A DNA stretch of 64,000 nt from JANMDU01 sp031418715 (GTDB lineage: Bacteria > Pseudomonadota > Gammaproteobacteria > Burkholderiales > Burkholderiaceae_C), in the NCBI GenBank assembly GCA_031418715.1, contig JANOJL010000063.1, positions 1-64,000 on the forward strand, given 5' to 3'. The translations under genes were made by a program, and so were the position numbers. Below, one piece after another: positions 32,293 to 40,816 of this stretch; within the stretch, counting starts at the first letter, position 1; each line of letters starts with the position of its first letter. A model generated the notes under the pieces. It was given only the letters and a program-made list of their open reading frames with translations, made no database searches and had not been told where the DNA came from.

Positions 32293-34421
32293 CACACGTT
32301 TGCAGCAGCCTTGTCCGCTGCAGACTGCGCCGCCTTCTTCGCAAACTCTGCCTTCAAAGCCGCGAGCCGCTCCATCGGATTTTCCTTCACTGTGGCTTGG
32401 TCGAGCGCCATCTCAGCGATGAAGCGGCTGGGAATACCCGCCACGATATCTCGCCCTTTTTTGCGGCGTTTGGCGTAGCTCACCGAGAGTGTGCGCTGCG
32501 CCCGCGTGATACCCACATACATGAGGCGGCGTTCTTCTTGAATGCGAGCGAGCAGGCTGTCAGAGATTTTTCCCTCTTGCGGCTTTGTGCCGTCTGCCTC
32601 TTCGGGGCGAAACGGCAGCAAGCCCTCGCAGATGCCTGCCAGCGTCACATGCGGCCACTCCAAGCCTTTGGAAGCGTGCAGTGTGGAGAGCGTCACCACG
32701 TTTTGATCACCTTCTTTGGCGCTCAGTGTGGAAAGCAGGGAAATCGTTTGAATCACTTCGAAAAGCGTCTTGGTTTCCGTGCTCATCGTTAGCCCAGCCG
32801 CATCGTCAATCTGGCCGCCGCAGCGCTTGGCCATCCAATCAATGAAATCGAGTACGTTCGTCCAGCGGCTGGCAGCAAGCTTTTCGCTGTCTTCGCTCTC
32901 AAACAAATGCTTTTCGTAACCAATGTCTTTCAGCCAATCGCGCAGAAATTCGCCTGCGGCTTCAAAGCCAGACGTGTGGCGCGCTCGGTATTCCAGATCG
33001 TTCAAATAGCGGCCAAATTCATGCAGACCACCGATGGTTCGGGCATTGATGGAGGCGGAGAGTGAGCTAGAAAACAAAGCTTCAAACATGCTCAGCTTGT
33101 ATTGCGAAGCGAAAATGCCCAGCTGCTGCAAGGTGGTGTGGCCAATACCGCGCTTGGGAGCTGTGACGGCGCGAAGAAACGCCGGATCGTCGTCGTTGTT
33201 CGTCAGCAGGCGCAGCCAAGAACACAAATCTTTGATCTCAGCCCGGTCAAAAAAGCTCTGCCCACCGCTCACCTTGTACGGGATACTTGCCTTGCGCAAG
33301 GCCTGCTCAAAAATACGGGCTTGGTGATTGGCGCGGTAGAGAATCGCAAAATCTTTCCATTCTTGGAATTGTGGGCCTTGCACAATCTCAGAGCCAACGC
33401 GCAGCGATTGAATCCGCGCCACCGCGCGTTCGGCTTCATGCTCTTCATTGTCTGCATCCACAACGCGCACCGGAGTGCCTTCGCCCAAATCGCTCCAGAG
33501 TTTCTTCGGAAACAATTTCGGGTTGGGGCCAATCACATTATTTGCAGCTCGCAAAATCGCGCTGGTTGAGCGGTAGTTTTGCTCCAGCTTGATCACCTTG
33601 AGATCTGGGAAATCAAGCGGGAGCTTTTTCAGGTTGTCTAGCGTTGCGCCGCGCCAGCCGTAGATTGATTGATCGTCGTCGCCCACGGTAGTGAAGCGTG
33701 CTTTCTCCCCCATCATTTTTTTCAGCAATTCATACTGCACAGCATTCGTATCTTGGTATTCGTCCACCAAGATATGCGCGTACTTTTCTCGCCACACCTG
33801 CGCAGGCTGCTCATGATTTTGTAGCAGCTTGAGTGGCAAACCAATCAAATCGTCAAAATCCACGGCCTGATAAGCCGTCAGCCGCTCTTCGTAGCGTTCC
33901 ATGATTTTGGCAGTCACGCGCTCGTCGTCATCCTTGGCCTGCGCCATGGCTTGCGCAGAATTCAAGCCGGCATTTTTCCAGCCACTGATCGCCCATTGCC
34001 AAATGCGAGCCTGCTTGTTGTCGGAGTTGCCACCCGCGTCTTTGATCATTGCCAGCACATCGTCGGTATCCAAGATCGAGAATTGTGCTTTGAGCCCAAG
34101 CGCCTCGCCGTTCTCGCGCAGCATGCGCACGCCTAAAGCGTGAAACGTGCAAATCACCACCTTGCCCGCCGCTTTCGCCCCATCACGCCCCAAATTCTCC
34201 ACCAGCAGCGCCTTGGCGCGCTCGCGCATCTCAGCCGCCGCTTTGTTGGTAAAGGTGATCGCGGCTATCCTTTCCGGCGGCACACCGCTTTGAATCAGCC
34301 GCGCAATCTTGTGCGTGATCACCCGCGTCTTGCCCGAGCCCGCTCCCGCGAGCACCAGGCAAGGCCCATGCAAAAAATTCACTGCCTCTTGCTGGGCAAT
34401 ATTCAAACCGGGGGAAGACAT
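32292..34421 (-). CDS. rep: ATP-dependent DNA helicase Rep (UvrD/Rep family)
   Basis: The 709-residue superfamily 1A helicase has motif I AGAGSGKTRVI, motif Ia ITFTNKAAAEMRERA, motif II VDEYQDTNAVQ, motif III VGDDDQSIYGWRGA, motif IV LEQNYRST and motif VI YVGITRAQRTL. Rep unwinds DNA 3' to 5' and helps replication forks pass protein blocks. The length and the motif II spelling favour Rep over UvrD. The downstream small secreted-protein gene overlaps by one base. Confidence 0.95.
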   Translation of the reverse strand: MSSPGLNIAQQEAVNFLHGPCLVLAGAGSGKTRVITHKIARLIQSGVPPERIAAITFTNKAAAEMRERAKALLVENLGRDGAKAAGKVVICTFHALGVRMLRENGEALGLKAQFSILDTDDVLAMIKDAGGNSDNKQARIWQWAISGWKNAGLNSAQAMAQAKDDDERVTAKIMERYEERLTAYQAVDFDDLIGLPLKLLQNHEQPAQVWREKYAHILVDEYQDTNAVQYELLKKMMGEKARFTTVGDDDQSIYGWRGATLDNLKKLPLDFPDLKVIKLEQNYRSTSAILRAANNVIGPNPKLFPKKLWSDLGEGTPVRVVDADNEEHEAERAVARIQSLRVGSEIVQGPQFQEWKDFAILYRANHQARIFEQALRKASIPYKVSGGQSFFDRAEIKDLCSWLRLLTNNDDDPAFLRAVTAPKRGIGHTTLQQLGIFASQYKLSMFEALFSSSLSASINARTIGGLHEFGRYLNDLEYRARHTSGFEAAGEFLRDWLKDIGYEKHLFESEDSEKLAASRWTNVLDFIDWMAKRCGGQIDDAAGLTMSTETKTLFEVIQTISLLSTLSAKEGDQNVVTLSTLHASKGLEWPHVTLAGICEGLLPFRPEEADGTKPQEGKISDSLLARIQEERRLMYVGITRAQRTLSVSYAKRRKKGRDIVAGIPSRFIAEMALDQATVKENPMERLAALKAEFAKKAAQSAADKAAANV

Positions 34422-34545
34422 TCAGGAGTGCTCAGACAAAGACAAACGATAAGCAGCCGCGAATCATACGGGTGCATTTCAGATTATTTGGCATCGTGAT
34501 GTCAAATAATTCAAAAACAGGTTTTTATCTTTGTAAATCAAACAC

Positions 34546-36714
34546 TTACGATTGGCGAATCAGCCAATCCTTAGTCTGCATCGAATAAACCCGCTGCGCA
34601 AAAGCAATTGCATCGGGCCTGTGCGCGCTCATCACAATCGTGATGCCAAGGCTTTTGAGGTTTTCCAGCACCCGTTTCTCTGTAGCTACATCCAAATGAC
34701 TCGTCGCCTCATCCAAAATCAACAGGGAGGGCTCGCGATACAAAGCCCGTGCAATCAAAATGCGCTGCCTTTGCCCGCCCGAGATACCTGCGCCTTGCTC
34801 CGCCAGCCTCGTGCGATAGTTTTGCGGCCAATTTTCAATTTCTTGAGAAATGCATGCCAACGCCGCGCAACGCTTCATGCGCTCTCGATCCAGCGGCTGT
34901 GCAAAGAAGGCAATGTTGTCTTCAATTGAGCCTTCAAACAGCTCATCGTTTTGAAACACAAAAGCCAGCCGCTTGCGCAGAGCCAAGGCATTGGTAGCCT
35001 GTACGCGCTCGCCGTCATACGTGAGTGAGCCTTCGCCGGGCATGAACACCCCGCCCAATACACACAGCAAAGTCGTCTTTCCCGCACCAGAAGGCCCCAC
35101 AATCGCCACAATCTCACCCGCTTCCACGCTGAACGTCACCGCACGAAAGATCGGTGGATCAGGGTTGGCATATTTGTAGCCCAAGTTCAGCGCCTGCATG
35201 CTGCTGGCTTGAGGTTTTTGGGTGAGTGCCACGCCCGAATCATTTTCAGGCTGCGCAAATACAATATCGCCCGTGCGATCAAAATGCACCTTCATCGTGC
35301 GCAGCCAGAGCATACGGTCGGCAAACGCCGAAGCCCGCGCAGCAAAGCTGCCTTGATACGCCATGAAGGCAAATAGCATGCCTACTGAGAGCTGGTTCGC
35401 CAAAATCATCTGCGCCGCCAAATACACCACCACCAAATGCGCCAACCCTGTGCAAGTGGTCATCACCAAATTGCTAAACAAATTGATTCGCTCGGTGCTC
35501 GCATCTTTGTCTTGTACTTTGCGGGTGAGGTTCGTCCATTGCTGCGCGCGGGTGATATCCGCGCCCGCCATTTTTACAGCATGCACGCCGCGCACACTTT
35601 CTATCAAGTGCGATTGGCGCTTAGCATCCAAAAACACCCGCTCTGAAGTGACGCGCTGCGACGATGAAAATACAAACACCTTCACAATCATCATCAGCGT
35701 AAACACACCCAGCGCCAGCCAAGCCAAGGTGCTGCTGTAGAGAAACATCATGGCCACCGTGCCCACACTGATGAGTGCATCGAGCACAATTTCAATGCTC
35801 GTGCGCGTGAGCGCTTGCGCCAGCTGCCCCAGTGAATCAAAGCGAGAGACTAGATCCCCCGTTTGTCGCTTCACGAAAAACTGCACCGGCAGCTTAAACA
35901 AATGCCGAATCACATGCACATAGAGCTGATAGCCCACATTCTGAGAAAGCACCACACCCGCCCAGCCGCGAATCGCCGTGAAAATCGTTTGAAACACCAG
36001 CAAAAAGCCTGTGCCTAAAGCCACAATCGTGAGCAAATCTTTATCTCCCGTGACGAGCACATGATCCATCACGATCTGCGTGTAATACGGCGTGAGCAGC
36101 GCAATGATCTCCAGCACCACCGACACCATAAAGAGCTGAAACACAGCGCTGCCCATGCCCGGAAAGCTGCGCAGCAAAGTGCCAAACTGCAAGCGAGGCT
36201 GAGGCGGTGTGCGCTTCAATTGCGCGCGCGGCACAAAATCTGCTGCATAGCCACTGAATTTCTCCGTCACCTCACGCCAACTTGCCCAGCGCTGCCCTTG
36301 CGCAGGATCGTGCAATTTCACGCCTTGCTCAGATACCTGCGTAGCCACCACCCAATGATTGCCCGCCCAGTGCAACACCGCGGGCAGCTTGAGTTGCTTG
36401 ATTTCATCAGCAGCCAGCTCCACGCATCGCGCATTGAGGCCAATTTGATCGGCCCAAGCGCCCATATCTTGCAAGGAAGTGCCCCGCGATGACACTTCAA
36501 ACCGCGCCCGCAAATCCACCATCTCAATCTGCGCACCATAATGCTTAGCAATCATCGCCAAGCAAGCCAAGCCACATTCGGCTGCCTCTTGCTGCAATAC
36601 AACTTGCACAGCTTTGCGCGGAAACAGCCGCAGCTTCAAGCCTGCATCCGCTTCAAATGAAGCTCCCGGAATCCCGCTTGTCTCCAATTTCCCTGATTCT
36701 GATGCCCGTGTCAT
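34546..36714 (-). CDS. Peptidase-containing bacteriocin-type ABC exporter (C39, CvaB-like)
   Basis: This 722-residue protein has an N-terminal C39 peptidase domain (about residues 40-165), a six-helix exporter membrane domain (about 190-470) and a C-terminal ATPase. The peptidase catalytic residues are present: Cys in EAAECGLACLAM, His in GNHWVVAT and Asp in LHDPAQG. The ATPase has Walker A GPSGAGKTT, signature SGGQRQR and Walker B LLILDEATSH. Such transporters cut double-glycine leaders and export the peptide through a TolC-like channel. The start at 36714 follows the HlyD stop by 8 bp; an upstream in-frame ATG at 36765 would overlap it. No TolC gene is nearby. Confidence 0.93.
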   Translation of the reverse strand: MTRASESGKLETSGIPGASFEADAGLKLRLFPRKAVQVVLQQEAAECGLACLAMIAKHYGAQIEMVDLRARFEVSSRGTSLQDMGAWADQIGLNARCVELAADEIKQLKLPAVLHWAGNHWVVATQVSEQGVKLHDPAQGQRWASWREVTEKFSGYAADFVPRAQLKRTPPQPRLQFGTLLRSFPGMGSAVFQLFMVSVVLEIIALLTPYYTQIVMDHVLVTGDKDLLTIVALGTGFLLVFQTIFTAIRGWAGVVLSQNVGYQLYVHVIRHLFKLPVQFFVKRQTGDLVSRFDSLGQLAQALTRTSIEIVLDALISVGTVAMMFLYSSTLAWLALGVFTLMMIVKVFVFSSSQRVTSERVFLDAKRQSHLIESVRGVHAVKMAGADITRAQQWTNLTRKVQDKDASTERINLFSNLVMTTCTGLAHLVVVYLAAQMILANQLSVGMLFAFMAYQGSFAARASAFADRMLWLRTMKVHFDRTGDIVFAQPENDSGVALTQKPQASSMQALNLGYKYANPDPPIFRAVTFSVEAGEIVAIVGPSGAGKTTLLCVLGGVFMPGEGSLTYDGERVQATNALALRKRLAFVFQNDELFEGSIEDNIAFFAQPLDRERMKRCAALACISQEIENWPQNYRTRLAEQGAGISGGQRQRILIARALYREPSLLILDEATSHLDVATEKRVLENLKSLGITIVMSAHRPDAIAFAQRVYSMQTKDWLIRQS

Positions 36715-36722
36715 TGCGCTAA

Positions 36723-37940
36723 TTACACCCGCCCACCCAGCCGATACAAAGGCTCCAGCAGCCATTGATAAATTTTGAGCCGGTCTAACTCCACATCTGC
36801 CTCTAACACCATTCCGGGAGTAACCACTAGTTTCTTACCTTCGTAAGTCAAATGATCATTTGGTAATGCGACATGAATCGTATAGACGGGCTCATCAATC
36901 TTGATATGCTGAACCACCTCGTGCGGTGGTAAAGCAATTTTTGAGATTTCCTTCACGACACCAAAATGCCTGCCATAGTGTTCATGCGGAAAAGCTTGAT
37001 AGCGCACAGAGACTTTTTGCCCCTCTCTGACGAAACCAATCGACTTAGATGGAAGCAGCAGTATCACTTCTATAGGTGAATTGGCTGGCAGTATCGTCAT
37101 CAAAGGAATCTGAGGGAGCACAGTCTGACCGACTTGAACAGCCACTTGAGCCACCACTCCGTCAATCGGTGAAACGAGCTGCATTTTTTTAGACGAATAC
37201 TCGTTGTGCTCTTGTTGTATGGCAGAAATTTCCCGTATGAGCTGTGCTTTTCTTTGAGAGCTACGCGCGTCAATCAAACCTAGCTCTTGTTGTTGTTTGT
37301 CGATTTCTCTGCGAACGGCTAATCGCTGCCTTTGCAGAACACTCAAATCTCCTTGCAGCTTGAGTAGCTCAGCATTTCGATTTTCCTTTGCTTCCTGCGA
37401 AATAAATCCCTTCGCAAGCAACTCCCTCTGGCGCTCACTTTGCTGCTCAAGTGCATCCAGACGTTGCGTGAAGAGTTGCAATTCGCGTTCACTCTGAAGA
37501 AGCTCTCTTTCAAGCGCAGCGATTTGCTGTTTGATATTGTCTGCAGTTTTTGAAGCCACTTCGTCCGTGGATTTAATCTCTTGCTGCCCGGCTTTGATCT
37601 TTGTTAGTACTAAGTCGCTTTGCGCTGATTCAAGATTGCGATTTTGAGCAAAGCGTTCCGTGGTGAGTTCAGCAATTACTTGACCTTTGCGAACCAAAGA
37701 CTTCTCACCTACTGGAAGTGCTGAAAGTATGGAGGGCTGCAAAGAGTAGGCTTTCCATGCAGTTTGCTGCGCTGCCGTGTAGCCTTGCACACGAACGATT
37801 CGTGGCATATCCAGCATGACGATAGCGGTTATGCCACATGCTGCAAAGAGCACAATGATCGGTGTGATCCATTTATTCAAGGTATGACTGCTCGGATAAT
37901 AATAAAAGACGAGATTTAAAGTAGTGTGGAATTTATCCAC
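36723..37940 (-). CDS. HlyD/CvaA family periplasmic adaptor of a type I secretion system
   Basis: The 405-residue protein has one N-terminal membrane helix (TPIIVLFAACGITAIVML), a lipoyl-like half, a long coiled-coil hairpin (about residues 100-245, rich in Gln/Glu/Arg/Leu) and a C-terminal beta-barrel region. The second lipoyl half is seen at SPIDGVVAQVAVQVGQTV. It bridges the inner membrane ABC exporter and the outer membrane channel. The start codon is GTG. It lies 22 bp after the TraB/GumN gene and 8 bp before the exporter gene, so all belong to one leftward operon. Confidence 0.9.
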   Translation of the reverse strand: MDKFHTTLNLVFYYYPSSHTLNKWITPIIVLFAACGITAIVMLDMPRIVRVQGYTAAQQTAWKAYSLQPSILSALPVGEKSLVRKGQVIAELTTERFAQNRNLESAQSDLVLTKIKAGQQEIKSTDEVASKTADNIKQQIAALERELLQSERELQLFTQRLDALEQQSERQRELLAKGFISQEAKENRNAELLKLQGDLSVLQRQRLAVRREIDKQQQELGLIDARSSQRKAQLIREISAIQQEHNEYSSKKMQLVSPIDGVVAQVAVQVGQTVLPQIPLMTILPANSPIEVILLLPSKSIGFVREGQKVSVRYQAFPHEHYGRHFGVVKEISKIALPPHEVVQHIKIDEPVYTIHVALPNDHLTYEGKKLVVTPGMVLEADVELDRLKIYQWLLEPLYRLGGRV

Positions 37941-37962
37941 GCGATTAAATTCATATTAATTT

Positions 37963-38916
37963 TTATTTTTTCTGAATCACTTGATAACCTAGCGCCCGAA
38001 GTTCACCAACCACGCCATCAGGATCACCGATGTGCGCCGCTCCAAGTACAAATAATGGCAATCTCGGCTTTTGTTTCATGATGGTTTCATGAATATTTGC
38101 TGCAAATCGAGCATCTCTTTTGCTAAAAAAAGCATCAATGATTGATTCAGACCAGCCAATTCGCCGATAAGCATTAATTGTCTCTTGTCGAATGAGTCCA
38201 GACTCCCTGAACTCAATGAGATTAATCAGAGTGTCCGTGTTTGAAATATTTTCTGGCTTAGCAAAGAATTGTGTTTTGAACCAACGATTGCAACCGATTT
38301 CACTTGAATCAAGCAGTGTCTGGTAATCCGTTTGTATCAAATAGTCCAAAGACTTTTCCCATCCTTCAATTTGCACTGCAGGAAGATTTTTGATATTAAA
38401 ACGTAACTTGATATATGCATCAAGTGCAATTCCTTGAGCATCAAATCGAATGCCAATTCTCTCAACAGGAATCATCGATAAAAATAGGTATCCAGCAGGA
38501 GAAAGATCAAAGTTTGACACCTTCTCGGCTTTGTTCTTTTCATTCTTTTCGACTTCAGAAAGACAAGGATAGTCTTTCGATTTGATCAAGTTTCTCGTAC
38601 TTTTATTTGAATCTACTTTAAAGAAATTAATCCTATTTTCTACAGTATTACTTTTCCCTAAAGATTCCATGTACAAATGACTTGCGCGTTCAATCTCTGA
38701 ATCTAAACGTTTGTATACAGATACATCAAATTCTGCAACCGGCGAATGTATGCTACCTATCAGAACGCCAACCTCTTTAGATTCTTTGGCGATTGAGTAA
38801 ATTGGTTGTCCAATCGCTATTTTAGAATTTACTGAGCTAAAAACTACTGCGCCGAGCATTACGAGCTGAGAAATCGAACACAACAAGAACTTTTTGACAG
38901 CACAACTTATCATCAT
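37963..38916 (-). CDS. TraB/GumN (Tiki-like) family putative secreted metalloprotease
   Basis: The 317-residue protein has a signal peptide (KKFLLCSISQLVMLGAVVFSS) and the two hallmarks of the TraB/PrgY/Tiki/GumN superfamily. The N-terminal GxxH is in VGVLIGSIHSP, the C-terminal GxxH is in FVLGAAHIGDPDGVV, and a conserved Glu is in LYMESLG. The family includes Tiki, a membrane Wnt protease, and PrgY, which blocks a secreted peptide pheromone. The gene is visibly AT-rich compared with neighbours, suggesting transfer. The start at 38916 is chosen because it begins the signal peptide; an upstream in-frame start at 38982 would put a 14-bp hairpin inside the gene. Confidence 0.8.
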   Translation of the reverse strand: MMISCAVKKFLLCSISQLVMLGAVVFSSVNSKIAIGQPIYSIAKESKEVGVLIGSIHSPVAEFDVSVYKRLDSEIERASHLYMESLGKSNTVENRINFFKVDSNKSTRNLIKSKDYPCLSEVEKNEKNKAEKVSNFDLSPAGYLFLSMIPVERIGIRFDAQGIALDAYIKLRFNIKNLPAVQIEGWEKSLDYLIQTDYQTLLDSSEIGCNRWFKTQFFAKPENISNTDTLINLIEFRESGLIRQETINAYRRIGWSESIIDAFFSKRDARFAANIHETIMKQKPRLPLFVLGAAHIGDPDGVVGELRALGYQVIQKK

Positions 38917-38941
38917 ATTAGTTAACACCGTTGAAAGTAAC

Positions 38942-38974
38942 GCGATACCGCAATCAGTTAGATTGCGGTATCGC
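38942..38974. other. Perfect 14-bp inverted repeat between the substrate and TraB/GumN genes
   Basis: GCGATACCGCAATC and GATTGCGGTATCGC flank a five-base loop (AGTTA). No T run follows on either strand, so it is not a standard terminator. In an operon it may act as an attenuator or mRNA stabiliser, giving more of the upstream protein than of the exporter. Confidence 0.7.
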
Positions 38975-39026
38975 CAGATCAAGCAATAGATTTATTACTT
39001 ACCTTTTTCATTTATCCGAGAACTAC

Positions 39027-40235
39027 TTACCAACCACCAGAGTCGCCTCCGCCGGAATCACTGCCTCCACCGGAATCACTGCCTCCGCTGGAATCACTTC
39101 CGCCACTAGAGTCACTTCCGCCACTAGAGTCACCGCCGCTTGCATCGCTACTAGCACTCGCTGAATCGCCGCCTGCTGTGCTTGCCCCACTCGCATCGGC
39201 GCTAGCACCAGCGCTTGAAGCGCCCCCAGAAGCGCTAGCTGCTCCTGCATCGGCAGTAGCTCCTCCGCCAGTAGCGCCACTTGCGCCAGCCACACCAGAG
39301 TTTTCAGCTGTGCATGTTTGACCAGCATCAGCCGTTGTTGTTGATTCTGTTGATGCCGGTGCGTCTAGACTCACACCAGTTGTCGTCGTGCTTGGTGCGC
39401 CAATATCAGCCAAACCATTCAGTGATGTTGTGCCCGTGCTTGTTGTACCTAAGCCCCAGCCGCCAGATCCTAAGCTATTGAATCCTCCTGGCGCACCCAG
39501 CGAAGTAGGTGCGTTAAGCGCTGCAATATTTAGATCTGATAATCCCGGTAGGCTTGGTGCGGCTGGAGCGTTTTGCATATTGTCTTGTATGTTGTTGCAA
39601 ATAGTACTTACTGTACCCCCAGTCCATCCACCTACAGCGGCAGAAACTGCTGGTGCTGCCGCTGTCCCGGCGCGTTGGCCGGCGCTAGCACCAATTGCAA
39701 CCCCTCCGGGATTTCCGCCTGTGACCGCGGCACCAAGTAATCCGCCACCAACTGTGGCAATACCTATTGTCGCTGCACCTGCAGTAGAACCTGTAACTGC
39801 CCCCGCAATGCCCGCAACAGCACCACATTCAATACTGGTGCCGCTTCCTGCTGCCCGTCCCGCACCTGAAATGCCGCCAGTTGTCGTACTCGAAAGTGCA
39901 GCAACGCTTTCCGTAGGTGTTGGATTTGTTTGAACTGTGAAGTCTGCAGGTAAACTAGGCGTGGTACTAAATGGTGCTGAGGTTGCAGCAATTGCATCAA
40001 CAGCCGCGAAGTTTGGCTGCGAAATTGTTGATGCTGATGTTGTAAATCCAGTCGTATCGCCACTGACACTTGAAAAACTCAAGTCAGAAGTCGTTGTAGT
40101 ACTTGGGATAACGGCTAATGGTGCTGGTGTCGGTGCTGGCATCACAAACCCAGCCATTAAAAATCCACCGCCGCTACCCCAGCCGCCCGTGCCGCGAATA
40201 TTCTCAGCAACTCTTGGTTCGCAAACTCTCATCAT
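39027..40235 (-). CDS. Gly/Ala/Ser-rich protein with double-glycine-like leader, probable exporter substrate
   Basis: This 402-residue protein begins MMRVCEPRVAENIRGTGGWG. A Gly-Gly pair at residues 18-19 with Glu at position -8 partly resembles C39-processed leaders, but the usual hydrophobic -4 and -12 residues are missing. The middle (about residues 140-230) is a Gly/Ala-rich hydrophobic stretch with glycine-zipper character, and the C terminus is a Ser/Gly/Asp repeat ending GGW. The layout resembles class II microcins but is several times longer; a surface or matrix protein is possible. The start is set by AAGGAGC, five bases before the ATG at 40235. It is the first gene of the secretion operon. 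Confidence 0.7.
   Translation of the reverse strand: MMRVCEPRVAENIRGTGGWGSGGGFLMAGFVMPAPTPAPLAVIPSTTTTSDLSFSSVSGDTTGFTTSASTISQPNFAAVDAIAATSAPFSTTPSLPADFTVQTNPTPTESVAALSSTTTGGISGAGRAAGSGTSIECGAVAGIAGAVTGSTAGAATIGIATVGGGLLGAAVTGGNPGGVAIGASAGQRAGTAAAPAVSAAVGGWTGGTVSTICNNIQDNMQNAPAAPSLPGLSDLNIAALNAPTSLGAPGGFNSLGSGGWGLGTTSTGTTSLNGLADIGAPSTTTTGVSLDAPASTESTTTADAGQTCTAENSGVAGASGATGGGATADAGAASASGGASSAGASADASGASTAGGDSASASSDASGGDSSGGSDSSGGSDSSGGSDSGGGSDSGGGDSGGW
39046..39135 (-). repeat. Five 18-bp tandem repeats encoding SDSSGG/SDSGGG
   Basis: Five consecutive 18-bp units, differing at a few bases, encode hexapeptides of Ser, Asp and Gly at the C terminus of the Gly/Ser-rich protein. Copy number could vary between strains. 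Confidence 0.85.
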
Positions 40236-40297
40236 CGTAGCTCCTTGAAATGTCATGTTGAATAATGTTGCTTCTGTGAAAAGCCTTGACAGTATCA

Positions 40298-40308
40298 CCC
40301 CCCCCCCC
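40298..40308. repeat. 11-base C/G homopolymer upstream of the Gly/Ser-rich gene
   Basis: Eleven C on the plus strand (G on the transcribed strand) lie 63 bp upstream of the start codon at 40235, between TTGTCT and TGATAC. Such tracts slip during replication and can phase-vary promoters. Confidence 0.8.
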
Positions 40309-40396
40309 TAGACAATCCCTATCCGCGTATTCCCTAGTTTGCTAGACGAGTTAGGAATATCAATAAAGCATATTTGCATATAGGGCGAAGTAACGA

Positions 40397-40816
40397 ATGG
40401 TAAATTTGCATGTGAAATATGTGGCTAAGGAGGCGCTTGATTATTATTGGCCGCTTTGCGAAACGCATATTGAAAGAGGACTCATTCCTGCTCAAGGCGA
40501 GGCCAATGCGAAGCATGTTTTGATGGAGCTGGAGGCAGGGCGCGCACAACTGATTGTGGGCGAAGATGAATATGGCACAGTGCATTCAGCCATGGCCGTA
40601 CAGTTTCAGCCCATGCCCAATTACGTGGTGGCGCATGTGTATAGCATCGGCGGGCGCGGTGTGATTGACAACGCGCATCACTGGGCGGGCATCAAGGCTT
40701 GGATGAAGGCGAATGGGGCGGTGAAAGTGCAAGGCGTTTGCCGGCCAGCGCAGGCGCGGCTTTGGGGGAAATTAGGATTTGAGCTGGTGTATCAAGTTGT
40801 AAGGCAAGACTTATGA
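40397..40816 (+). CDS. GNAT-like protein of unknown function
   Basis: The 139-residue protein looks like a small GNAT-fold acyltransferase. The central strand segment is AQLIVGEDEYGTVHSAMAVQ, and the C-terminal RPAQARLWGKLGFELVYQVV resembles the GNAT motif B region. A clear acetyl-CoA Q/RxxGxG/A loop is not seen, so activity is uncertain. It overlaps the desaturase gene by four bases (ATGA), and it is divergent from the secretion operon across a 161-bp gap. I do not recognise a specific family. Confidence 0.55.
   Translation: MVNLHVKYVAKEALDYYWPLCETHIERGLIPAQGEANAKHVLMELEAGRAQLIVGEDEYGTVHSAMAVQFQPMPNYVVAHVYSIGGRGVIDNAHHWAGIKAWMKANGAVKVQGVCRPAQARLWGKLGFELVYQVVRQDL

Noticed and set aside
38942..38974. 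Calling the 14-bp hairpin an intrinsic terminator
   Set aside because: No T run follows on either strand, so it is described as a stem-loop only.
39027..40235. Gly/Ser-rich protein as an RTX toxin
   Set aside because: There are no nonapeptide GGxGxDxxx calcium repeats, and the exporter has a complete C39 peptidase instead of the inactive domain typical of RTX exporters.
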